DNA from: Lunularia cruciata
Lineage: Eukaryota; Streptophyta; Marchantiopsida; Lunulariales; Lunulariaceae
DNA: 64,000 bases
NCBI GenBank assembly: GCA_948567375.1
Contig: OX419755.1
Location: forward strand, 56,115,001 to 56,179,000
Direction of reading: 5' to 3'
The translations under genes and the position numbers were made by a program. This document shows, one piece after another, positions 10,263 through 21,066 of the stretch; the first letter of the stretch is position 1; each line of letters opens with the position of its first letter. Below the pieces are notes generated by a model, which was not told where the DNA came from, did not search any database, and saw only the letters and a program-made list of their open reading frames with translations.

Positions 10263-12689
10263 GTTGCAGGAGTTGCCCAAAATGAGAATCTCACAAAGGT
10301 GAGGACAGGAGAGTGAAGGAGGATTTTTTGAGAAAATGTTGTGAAGAGAGGCTGAATAGGTAGTGACAAGAGCTAGTCAGGGAAGAAGAGGAGGAGAATT
10401 TTGTGGTGGCTCAGCTCATCTAAAGCAGGGGAAAGAAAAGATTCAAAGTTGGCTGACCTGTCTGAATGGAGTGAATCTGATCTGCAAAACAGGGCATAGG
10501 AGAATGAAGGGGTTCGGAGGGTGAGTTGCCTTGACTGCTATCAGATAGAGTGTATGTGAAGTGTTGTAGCTGATTTGATCATTCATTGAAGAGCTTAGTG
10601 CAGACTGTATAGACTGGAACTGTTCGGCTTGTCCAAAACATGTGAACCCCACAATTTGGTATTCTTATGAATGATGAGTCCCCAAAATCAATGTGAATTT
10701 TGATTTGTGGCTAGCATCAAGAGAAAACTCCATTCTAGGAGCTCTCAATCCAGTCTATGTCAATGGCACAATTCAATGATCTAGGTGTCCGGTTTTGAGT
10801 CAAAATAGATCACTCATTGTTATTCTCCTAAGAGACCACCTGACCCAAATCTATGGGCCGCCAGATCCAAAACCATAGGCTGAACTTAACTAGAAAACTA
10901 AAATATAACACAAGCAAGGATAGAAACCCATAAACCCAAACCCCACAGAACACAACCAATCCTGTTAAGATCAAGGACAAACACAAAATCTTCAATGAGA
11001 GCCAACCTCAAGAGCGATTGAAAACAACATGCTCTAGCAGAGATTTCCAACAGTCCAAGAATAGATAGAGAGTGTCAAACTACGGGAAACTTCAAGGGAT
11101 TGACAATAAGAACAAACTGAGCACAAGCAGCCATGTTCTCGGCACACTCATGAAACCAAACAATTCTCTCGACATCGTGTGTCAAAGAGAGCAATTGAGT
11201 GATGTTCCATGCTCTCCCAATCTGCCACTCCCAAATCCTTTTCTCATCAGGCTTTAGATTCTACACTGTGATGGCTTACGGGATTGGATGGTGGTATGTT
11301 TTAGGGTGGTATTCATAAAGTCAATGATGGAAAACCTAGATCTTATGGTCCTTCCAATGCTTACTTACAAGCAAGTTCTTATTGGGACTTGACAATCTAT
11401 ATGCTCTTGTAGTTGGAAAATGATTCCATTTTGCTCATGAGCTTCAAGATGGAGTTGTGGGGTCCACTTGTCAAAAAGTGAAGAGGCTAAATGACAAAAT
11501 TGCAAGAAATTGGGTTCTAAGGGAAGTCATGAGTTTTTGGGACCATCGAGGGAGTTTGGGAAGGAAATTTGAGAAGAGAGGACCACAATTGGAGAGAGGA
11601 GCTAACAAGATATAATTTGGAGACTAGAATTGAGTGATTTGAGTCAATTCTTTGGGAGACATGATCAATTGAATCAAGGGGGTAAAATTCATACCTAAGA
11701 GCACAAAATAGGTGATTTAAAGAGCTTCATGAGACATCTACAAGATCTATTTGTTGGGTTGGAGAGTTGACAAAGTGCTTGTATTGTTGAGCTCAAGAAA
11801 TTTTATGGTTTGATCAATCTCAAATCAGATATAGCCAACTGAAGTTGGAGCTTTGGAAAGTGAGGATTTGGAGATGAGATGCTGATCAGGTTTGAAGATT
11901 TGGTCACTCTTGAAGTTATGGTCTGAATCACCTTGTGAAAATTTCTAGTATTGTTGCTGGTTACAATTTTCACTTCTCCATGCAAAGGTTTCATATGAAT
12001 TCCTCAAATAGAAAATTCAAGGTCTTGGATCAAGCATACTTGGATCTATAAAGCTCACAAGTTAGCTCAACTAAGGAATTGATCTATATTCTAGGGTTTG
12101 GAGTTGGATTAGAGTACTAAACTTTATAAATGCTTACACAAGGACACAAAAACCTATTGTGAAAATTTTGGTTGATTTTGGTCTATGTAGAGTGATAGTT
12201 GATGCAAAAACTCTATTGAAAATATTGTTGTAAGCTAGATAGAGCATTTCTATCTTTTATCAAGATTGAGTGACAATTCTCCTATTTTTGTATCTATGAT
12301 TGCAGATTTTAGGTTTTTGGAGTGTTTGTGAGGATTAGGTGCACCTCTTATCCATAAATCTGGGAAAAGTTACCTAGAACTAGGAGCAAACCCAAAATTA
12401 AAGATTTCAAAATTAGAGTAAAAATTACAAAAAACTGTCCAAGTTTGAGAGCTTGTCAAGGTAGTTGTAATGATCAAATTGTGGAAAGCTTTAGCTTCAT
12501 ATTATTGGAAAGCTTATCTCATAGGTTTCCCATTGAATCCCAGAACTTTAAAATACAAGTCACATGGAGAAAGTTATGTATATATAAGTTATATAGAAAT
12601 TTCCTCATCAAAAGAAATAGGATTACCCCACGTGTAGTACAAATTGATTGAAGGCTGAAGTACATATTGGAGGAAGCCTGGAGTATAGG

Positions 12690-13100
12690 TTAAAATTAGC
12701 TTGATGATAGAGCAAGAGGGCTCTAAATCTCATTTTCACAAAAATCACAAAGGGTTGTTGCTGAATTCTTGTGATTGGATCCTCTTTGTGCTTGCCTTCC
12801 TATTTGTACACCCAATTGGTTCGGATTGGTGTGTGGGCGTTGTACTTAGGTTCTTTCCTTCTAGGAATGTTGTATATTTCTCCTTGGTAATGATGGAAGT
12901 GATGACCAACAAACTAGGAGTGCATATTATGATGACAGGTTAGGTTGCCCATTACTACCCTACTCGATAGCAAGAATACCAAAACCTAAAGTGAAGTGTT
13001 CTACTGGTTAGGATCTATGCATGCTCAAACTAGTAGGGGTAGGTTTACCTCCAGCCTCTAATCTATAGGCTCCATAGGTAGGCACCTTGAGTGTTTTTAA
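12690..13100. repeat. Repeat D, second copy
   Basis: It matches 1-116 plus 7412-7700. It is cut at 13100 by the family B element; the D-like remnant AAAGAGAGAAACACAAAGTAC at about 23322-23342 is probably its continuation. Confidence 0.55.
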
Positions 13101-13549
13101 TGTCACACCATTTTTAGTGCCGTGTCTAGATGCTCAAACACTAGAGTTCCAGTGATAGTAGTTAGAGTTATTTCAGCAGTATCTCAGAGACTACTTTTTG
13201 ACGGTCAGATTTGGTGTTTGGGGTACTGACTTCATGGTGGGGCCCACCGTCACTTTGCACCATTTGCACCGTCGAGTATGCAGTCAGCGGGACTGTTAGG
13301 GTTTCAGTGCTAGCTCGAGTCCAAGGAGTATAGTTTCAAAGCGAGCTCCAGAGAGCTCACTTCTTTGATGTTGAGCCTTCGAGTTCCTGGCTCTGGTGGA
13401 CAGAGGCCGGCGAGCGTCACCTGGATTCTCTATGCTTGAGTGGGTGTGGCTTGATTGTAATTAGTGCCCAGTTGTTGGCAGTTTATAGAGTGATAGATCA
13501 AGTACTGATCTGAGTTGAGTTGAGTTAAGAGTAGTAAGCAATTTGATTA
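13101..13549 (+). repeat. Family B 5' LTR (core part)
   Basis: It begins TGTCACACC and matches the 3' LTR from 22765 for about 450 bp, up to GATTA. The last ~105 bp of the 3' LTR are absent here; the sequence continues CATTAGAGAAG. Confidence 0.75.
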
Positions 13550-14239
13550 CATTAGAGAAGTGAAGTCAAGGGGAAATCGGGTGCAAGAACTATGAGTGTT
13601 GGTGGTATCTCCAAGCTTGGTGGATCGTTGGTAGCTCGATTCAAGTTCAGTGTTTCCCTAGTATGTAGTAGCTCAATTGATTGATGCAGATTTGGCAGTT
13701 AGGCGGACGGTGTGAGGAAGCGCTGGCCAAATTTTGAGTAGTGTTGTGATTTTGAGCTCAAGGGGTGAAGGCAGGACCAATTTGCTGTGAGTTGGGCTCA
13801 TAAAGTCAAATTGAAGGTGGAGTTGGGAAGCTTTTCTCATGAAATTGTGATTTGGAAAAACCCATTTTGTCAATTTGGCTCGAGTGGAAAGTTAGCGGGG
13901 GATTTGGCGGACAGCCATCTTTAGGGTTTACATCAGATTTTACGTCAGATTTATGTCAGATTTGGAAGATTTTTTGCTGTTTGGCCAGATTTGGAGGAGT
14001 TTTGCTAGTTTGGAAGACTTTCGCAGATTTGGAGAAGTTTTACCAATTTTGGAGGAGGTTCGAAGTGGCAACAAGGAAGGCCTCATTTGGCTAAATTTTG
14101 GCATTTCGAGGCATAGGGCTGTAGGCTATGAGAGGCTACAAAGGCCTAGAAGGGCCAGCAAGTCAGCTTGCTGGCGTGAGGCTAGCTAGTTTAGAGTAGA
14201 TCATGGTCATTGGTTGGCAAAATCTGCCTTTCCTCTTAG

Positions 14240-14335
14240 ATTGTACGCAACAGGATTTGACCCCTAGATCTCTTGTTCCTAGATTGGTGCCCTAGCCAAC
14301 CGGTCTACCCTCACTTGTTGTCATAGTGACTGTGC
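14240..14335 (-). other. tRNA-like sequence in the family B leader
   Basis: On the minus strand TAGACCGGTTGGCTAGGGCA resembles a pol III A-box/D-arm and GGGTCAAATCC, about 33 nt further, resembles a B-box/T-arm. The anticodon stem does not fold well, so a functional tRNA is unlikely. A tRNA-derived SINE fragment or chance are alternatives. Confidence 0.35.
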
Positions 14336-14479
14336 CACTGTTATCTATACACATGTAGCTTTGGCTAGAAGAGGCAGTTTGATCCCATTCTTGATGATCC
14401 TAGTAGCTTAGGACTTAGATACGAATTGCTCTTATGTCAAATGCCAAATGGTGGCAGAGTCAGTCCTGTGTTGTGTTAT

Positions 14480-14760
14480 GAGATGGAGGGTTTTTGTTTT
14501 GATTTCTTGTGATTGGACTCCCTCCATTCTCTGCTTCCTGTTTGTGCACCACGTTTGTGTGAGGTGCCCTGACTTTTGAGCATTGGTGCTCTGGTGTGCT
14601 CTCGGTGGTGAGGCTGGAGTGATGACCAGTCAGACTACCTTTGTTTCTCTCCGGTGAGGCAGGAAGTGATGACTTGCAGACCGTGAGAGTGCGTGTTATG
14701 ATGGCAGGTTACAGGTTGCCCTTCCCCTAGTGTAGTTATCTCGGTTAGAGTTACATTAGT
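14480..14760. repeat. D-like segment in the family B leader
   Basis: CTTGTGATTGGA, a TGTTTGTGCACC block, GTGATGACCAG and TGTTATGATGGCAGGTTACA occur in the same order as in repeat D. The similarity is diverged but collinear, so the leader of family B and repeat D share ancestry. Confidence 0.55.
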
Positions 14761-14979
14761 GGGTGGTGCTTGGTGGTGTTGGCACTTGGTGGGGTACTTG
14801 CAGTTGCAGTTGGTGGTTCGGGTTTGCTGTTGTGGTTGCTTTGTCACGACGGAGTTCTTTGGAGATTCTAGAGGAGTTAGCCTTGCAGTACGCAGTGGGT
14901 TTACTTGAAGTGGTGCTTGGTATCAGCTTGTATCTCAGGTCCCAGTGAGGGAGGAGATTGACTCTAAGTTGGAGTTTGA

Positions 14980-16530
14980 CACATGAGCTGATTCAGTTGA
15001 GAGTGCACTTGGTGTGTCCGCACCGATGTTGTGGGGCATGGACAAGATTTATGGGGCCTCCAAAGGCCCTAGGCGTTACTCTGGTACAGTGGATACCATT
15101 GAGTTGGATGACTTCATCCAGGAGTTTGACAGTTGGTGTGATTTGCAGTAGATGCGGAACCCGACTTTGTTCACACCCTTCATGGCATGGAAGGGGTTGT
15201 TTTAGCACTTGGAGGGTCCAACGATAGATGACTACCATGATTTCAGGAGAGCTCATTTAGAGGAGATTGAGTTATGGAGACAGTATTGGTCTCCACACTA
15301 TGTCTCCATCACTTCAGGTTTGGTGGCCATGAGTAGATCGGCTGTACCTACGAGTTCTAGCTCAAGTAGTGTGGGTGGAGCTAGTGGAGGTGCACTAGCT
15401 GGAGATAGTGCTACTACGAGTGGAGGTACCGCTACAAGAGGTGGTGTGGTACTGGGGTTTAACCCCATGGTGGAGTTCTTCCTATGTTTGAGGTAGAACT
15501 ACCAGGGAGTGCGGACTAACAAGCTGAGGAGCTTGCAGGAGTTCCAACGGAAGGCTGGAGAGAGCCTACGTGAGGCATACACTCGCATGAGGCGGCTGAT
15601 CAGTTTCACTCAAGGGATACTGAGGCCCAAGCAGTCCAGTTTTGGTATGGGATACTGGACAGGGAGTTGCGACGTAGAGTTCGTGATGCTACGTTGTTGC
15701 AGGCTACTTCGCCCACTTTGGCAGTGGTCTTTGGTTTGGCTGAGCATATTGAGCTCAACATGGTAGAGGAGAGAGTGGTGACATCTGGATTTGGTAGGGA
15801 GACCTCATCCATGGCTGTGACTTCTTCTAGAGTGCAATAGAGTGCACCATGCCCAGTTGGTTTTTGAGGACAGGGTGGACAGCCCAGATCCTATGGAGCG
15901 AGTGGAGGGCCTAGTGGAGTTAGACCCTTACCCTCATTTTTGGGTCAGCAGCAGCCAGTGAGTGGTGGTGTTGCTTGTTGGACTTGTGGTGGACCTCACC
16001 ATTAGAGAGAGTGTACTCAAGCTAGTGGACCTAATATTTTGGGTGCATCATAGCCAGCACAGAGGCAGTGTGAGCACTGCCACAGATTTGGTCACACTAG
16101 TGATTGGTGTTTTGACCTACACCCGGAGTTACGGAGTGGTAAGGTTGATATGGCTGGTAGTAGAGGAGCTCCAGTTCATGGAGGACGAGGTGGTAGAGGA
16201 TCTACACCTAGTAGGGGTGCAGTACCTGCCCTTACTTTTGACATAGCAATGATTACTCGGATTGAGCAGTTGGAGCAAAGATTGGCTAGTATAGCTATTG
16301 CTCAGAGGAGATCAGATTTGGATGCTGAGGCTTCCACCTCATATGCTGGTGATAGAGATGCTTTGGACTTCATGTGCAGAGCAGCATAGGTGGATGCATA
16401 TGCAGCAGTGACTAGGAGTGAAGTACATGCTCTAGAGCCTAAAGGAGCATCAGTGGAGTTGGACCTACAAAGAGGAGAGGTTGGGAGATAGGTCAGACTT
16501 CCCCAGTCTTTCACGCTATCTGAGACATTG
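14980..16530 (+). pseudogene. Family B gag, broken
   Basis: The capsid-like part is readable across stops: YSGTVDTIELDDFIQEFDSW near 15080, then DYHDFRRAHLEEIELWRQYW near 15230, and SLQEFQRKAGESLREAYTRM near 15530. Two zinc knuckles follow near 15980-16110: CWTCGGPHH..EC and CEHCHRFGHTSDWC. Several in-frame TAG codons sit where CAG (Gln) would fit. The protein would have formed the virus-like particle. The first methionine cannot be fixed because of the damage. Confidence 0.7.
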
Positions 16531-17406
16531 CAGACAACATCCATGGTTCCTAGACGTCCTAGTGCAGGTGTGGTAGGTGGTGATGGAGTACATGATGGAC
16601 TACCTGCTAGTCAACCATCTGCTACTACAGAGACTGAGTCTAGCATGATATTGGGGGCGGCTCAGCTGATTATGCGGCATCCTTTGTTTTTGGCCAATGA
16701 TATGTTTACATTGGGAGTTGACCCAGCCCCAGTATTCCAGTTGGCTGCCATGTTGTGTGAGAGTAGGGATGGTGCAGTTCCTACTACTAGAGCAGAGGTG
16801 GTTGGTAGTGGAGCTGACTTGGTTGAGGAGCATGGGATCCATTCAGCGACCAGTGGTTTATGGCAGGCAGCAGCAGCTAGACTGGAGGAGTTGCCAACTA
16901 GACCGGCCTTTGAGAGAGCGCGGTTTACACCTGGTGTTGTCCTATTGTATAACCAGAGGGGGATTTTTTTTTTGGTGGGACTTTCAGGGAAGGTCTATAC
17001 ACCACAGAGAGTCTTGTTAGACTCTGGTGCACAGCCCCTTATGTTGGGGAAGGCTGCAGTTGTCGGTCTGGAGTTACGGAAGACCACTGTGGAGAGGTGT
17101 CCATTTCAGATCCAGACATCTCTAGGTGGTGGTTTGACACAATACATCACACGTGGGGAGCTTTTTGTCCAGGTTCAGCCTGGTCATCCGACTAATAGCT
17201 CGGTGGTGAGAGCTCAGGCTATTGCGACGATAGCTGAGTCATATGATGTTACCCCATGGGTTTCAGCATTGACTATTGGGAGGAGACAGCCTCTTATAGA
17301 CCTGGTTGGCAGTCTGGTGAGGGACGGGTATGTCGCCTACCAGTACGCTTCAGTAGTGGCAGCCTTGGCTCACTACAGTCTGGGACCATGGCAGCATCAG
17401 TTATAG
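16528..17406 (+). pseudogene. Family B aspartic protease region
   Basis: A 292-codon frame carries the retropepsin active site in RVLLDSGAQPLMLG (near residue 170), followed by TPWVSALTIGRR. The frame runs out at 17406. The methyltransferase lies in a different frame (overlap from 17256), so either a frameshift lesion or a programmed shift separates them. The function would be polyprotein cleavage. Confidence 0.75.
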
Positions 17407-17439
17407 CTTTCAGTGGTGCAGTTACTTGGCCTGGTGACT

Positions 17440-18770
17440 TGTTGGAGGGGAATGCCCATGCAGAGGATACTCCAGTACCAGAGGAGATCACTTGGCTTTG
17501 GAGTACAAGTGGGATTGTTCCATCCACCTTGGATGTTCCACTGTGGAGTTCAGAGGAGGCATTGCAGCAGCATGCAGATCAGTTGGTGCAGCAGGCTTGG
17601 AGTGGAGCCTTTGTACCATCAAGAGATGAGTGTGAGGATGAGCCTCCAGAGACGATTGCTTTGACACCTCTGGATACCACACTCATTCCTTGGCAGTATC
17701 CAGTAGAGGGGATATGCCTATTAGAGTTGTTTGGAGGGATCAGCACCGGACTAGCTGCGGTGTTACAAGCGGGTATCCAAGTACAGAGGTACTTGTATGT
17801 AGAGAGAGATGAGACTGCTAGGCAAGTCTCTCTACATCATGTGGCACACTTGGCCTATCGGTATCCGGAGTTATTATCGATGTCAGCAGTCAGAGGTTAC
17901 CAGAAGGCCCTACCATGAGACATTTCCTTACTGGGGGCGCATGACCTAAAGAGACATGGGTCTATTCACTTGGTGATTTCTGGATGGCCATATTAGGGAC
18001 ATACACGTGCGGGCCGCAGTTTGGGTCTTCAGGATCCTTGTTTTGGTGTGTTTTGGGAGATGTTACAAATACTATGACATCTCCATGTCCATCAGTTCGT
18101 TTCTCTAGCTTACCTTTTGGAGAACGTTCCTTTGATGGGTGATTCTCGCACCAGAGTGGTGGCAAGTACACATCAGGTCCATTCTTGGATGGGACCTGCT
18201 GTATGGTTAGATGTAGCCAGAGTGGGATCACGGGCTCATCATCTTTGTCTTTGGTGGATGAACCTCTTACCTAGAGAGGTTCTACAGCGTGCTTATGATG
18301 GGATTCAACGACTGGACCACATTCTTGTTGATGATATCTTGGATGTTGGGCGTCAGTCTCAAACAGTGGTAGTGGCTGATAGGTCACCTATGGCAGTGGT
18401 GAACCTAGTTGGACAGCCTAGAGCCGCATTTCCCACACTCATGAGTTTCCCAGGCTCTCATGCTTTTTGAGAGGGAGGACCTGGACTTGTTTGGGACTCA
18501 CAGTTACAGCAATTGGTGGAGCCTAACATTGATGAGAGAGAGCAGGCAATGGGTTTTTGCACCGGTATTACCGTTGTTTCAGCAATGTCAGAGGCATCTA
18601 GGCGTCAGGTGTTAGGTCAGGCTATGGACTTGAACTGTTTGACCTGGATTGTGAGCCTTGGCTTGGTAGAGCAGCGTAGGATGCGCTTGATAGGCATCAC
18701 TACTTGGACACTTGTGAGCCATATGCCTATCAAGACGATTCAAGCACATGCTGGGGGCGATGGACCGAGT
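17440..18770 (+). pseudogene. C5 cytosine DNA methyltransferase (Dnmt3-like) inside family B
   Basis: All parts lie in one frame from about 17440 to 18770, interrupted by stops. Motif I is LLELFGGISTGLAAVLQAG (17720-17776), with an acidic cofactor residue in RYLYVERDETAR. Motif IV is VISGWPY followed by TAG and GHTRAG; family members have a catalytic P-C, and the Cys codon here (17991-17993) is TAT. Motif VI is YLLENVPLMGDSR (ENV at 18120-18128). Motif VIII is GSRAHHLCLWWMNLLP. Motifs IX-X read REQAMGFCTGIT and RRQVLGQAMDLNCLTWI, close to the Dnmt3 C-terminus. The order I to X is unpermuted, as in Dnmt3 and unlike angiosperm DRM. The enzyme would transfer methyl from S-adenosylmethionine to cytosine. 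It lies between protease and RT and is inactive as read. Confidence 0.85.
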
Positions 18771-19221
18771 GGATAGGGTATTCTTGGGACACATCCAGTA
18801 GCTACCAGGGAGAGTGGTCTACTTGGAGTCCATCCAGGTGAGCTTTTCAAGAGGGAGGACCTGGACTTGTTTGGGACTTACAGTTACAGCAATTGGTGGA
18901 GCCCAACATTGATGAGAGAGAGCAGGCGATGGGTTTTCACACCGGTATTACCGATGTTCCAGTAATGTCAGAGGCATCCAAGCATTAGGTTTTAGGTCAG
19001 GCTATGGACTTGAACTGTTTGACTTGGATTGTGAGCCTTGGCTTGGCAGAGTAGCGTAGGATGCGCTTAATAGGCATCACTACTCGGACACTTGTGAGCC
19101 TTGTGCCTATCGAGACGATTCAGGCACATGCTGGGGGTGATGGACCAAGTGGACAGGGTATTCTTGGGACACATCCAGTAGCTACCAGGGAGAGTGGTCT
19201 ACTTGGAGTCCCTCCAGGTGA
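18462..19221 (+). repeat. 380-bp tandem duplication of the methyltransferase C-terminus
   Basis: Units 18462-18841 and 18842-19221 align base for base apart from scattered substitutions, starting GCTTTTTGAGAGGGAGGACC and GCTTTTCAAGAGGGAGGACC. Each unit carries motifs IX-X (MGFCTGITVVSAMSEAS and MGFHTGITDVPVMSEAS). The second unit runs on into the linker before RT. Confidence 0.9.
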
Positions 19222-21066
19222 GCGTGGGCTACTTGGATTACACCCTTGGTCCACATGGGATGCAGCCAGAGGACGTGTGGAGCTTGCAGCCAGAGTGGAA
19301 GGAGTTTTTCACATAGAGGTTGGGACCTCTAGTGGTTGGGAGCATGACACTATTGCTCCCAAGGGCCCAATGTTGCAGCCAGTCAGTACGTCTTCCACTC
19401 CTACTACAGTTACAGAGGATACTTGGGAGCCAGATCTTGGACCCAAGCTTACTAGAGAGGAAAGACGGAAGGTTTGGAGGTTCTTGAGGAGTCACACAAG
19501 TTGTTTTGCCTTCAGTATGAAGGATTTGGGTGCTTTGAAGGGACCTGGTATACAGATTGAGCTGACTAGCGACACACCAATTTTCCGACGTCCTTATTGA
19601 TATAGTGATATGGAGAGGACATAGATTTAGAGCCGGAGTAGTGACCTTTTTGAGGCTGGTTTGGTGGAGATTTCACATGGAGTGTATGCATCAGCGACAG
19701 TGATGCCAGCCAAGAAGGATATGCATGGCAACTATACAGATAGGCAGATGTGTGGAGATTACCGTCCTATCAACCAATAGACCAGGGCTGATCGGTATGC
19801 CATGCCTACACCAGAGGAGATTTTTGATGCAATTGGGCATGCAAAGGTCTTTAGTACTTTGGATCTTTGAGCGGGATATCATCAGTTGCAAATCAAGGAG
19901 GAGGATAAGTCCAAGATAGCATTTTGGGCTATTGATCCTCACGGCAAGGATGTGTTATATCAATGGAGGTTCTTACCATTTGGGTTGAAGAATGCTCCTG
20001 CTGAGTTCCAGAGGGTCATGGATAGGATCCTAGCTGGATTGGATTTTGCTTGGTGCTATATTGATGATATTTTGGTTTATAGCACTATTGTGGAGGAGCA
20101 TGAGCGATAGTTGTTGGAGGTGTTTGAGAGGTTGAGATCTCATGGACTCAAATTACATCTTGGGAAGTGTAGGTTTTTCCACGAGCAAGTTGAGTATTTG
20201 GGTCACACTATCTACTCCGGAGGACTTGGTGTTCAGCAGACCAAGGTAGAGGCTATTGCACGTATTCCTCGGCCTACGGATGTGAGTAGAGTGAAAGTAT
20301 TCCTTGGGTTGGCAAACTTCTATCACCGCTATGTTAGAGGATTTAGTGTCATTTCCAAAGCCTTGACGAAGCTGACCAAGCTTACACAGGAGTGGTGTTG
20401 GGGAGATGAGCAAGAGAGAGCTTTTGTAGAGCTCAAGGAGAGGTTGACATCTGCTCCTATTTTGAGGAGACCGATCAGGGGACGACCATTTCAGGTTCAC
20501 ACTGATTGGAGTATGTTGGAGCTTGGAGCGGTGCTCACCCAGCATGATGATGAGGAGAAGGAGTTTGTGGTGGCCTATGCTAGTCACTCCAACAATTCAG
20601 CGGAGGTGAAGTATAGTTCATATGAGGGAGAGTGCTTGGCAACAGTTTGGGTAGTAGCACATTTCCGATGTTACGCATTTGGTAACCCCTTCACTCTCAT
20701 CACTGATCATCAGCCGCTGAAGTGGTTGATGGAGTCCAACAAGCTTTCAGGGAAGCTTGCATGATGGGCTCTGATTTTATAGGAGTATGGTTTCACGGTT
20801 GTTCATAGACCTGGAGTGGTGAACCGTGATGCAAATGGGTTGAGTAGAAATCTATGTCCCAGCCAGCAGGATCAAACCGGAGCACGTTGGCATGGTGAGA
20901 TAGATGAGGAGATGGTGCCAGGTTGGCATGCATTGGCCTTTCTATGTATATTTGCAGAGGCTTTGGTGGTATCTCTCTTAGCACATACAGGAGGAGTTAT
21001 TGAGGTCACAGATCCAGAGAGTGAAGATATTGGTACAGTTCAGCAAGACATTCATGATGATGTCTA
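19222..21066 (+). pseudogene. Family B linker, reverse transcriptase and RNase H (copy 1)
   Basis: The linker has LTREERRKVWRFLRSHTSCF, the segment that commonly precedes Ty3 RT. The RT core includes WRFLPFGLKNAPAEFQRVMD and the catalytic YIDDILVYS. RNase H has QVHTDWSMLELGAVLTQ, SSYEGECLATVWVV and ITDHQPLKWLM. Against copy 2, stops in this copy are CGA-to-TGA (for example at 19868 and 20761) or CAG-to-TAG (for example at 20108). No intact polyprotein remains. Confidence 0.85.

Larger units (their letters stand above)
7701..12690. mobile_element. Non-coding, purine-rich unit between two D repeats (LARD-like candidate)
   Basis: About 5 kb lie between the two copies of repeat D. No retroviral or transposase domain is visible in any frame. 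From about 8.0 to 10.6 kb the plus strand is strongly purine-rich (GGAGAGAAG-type sequence), with local tandem repeats. From 10.65 to 12.69 kb the composition is mixed and nothing is recognised. Long minus-strand ORFs here (for example at 9174-9761) are Ser/Leu/Phe-rich products of the purine bias. A large retrotransposon derivative with terminal repeats D would fit, but this is inference. Confidence 0.35.
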
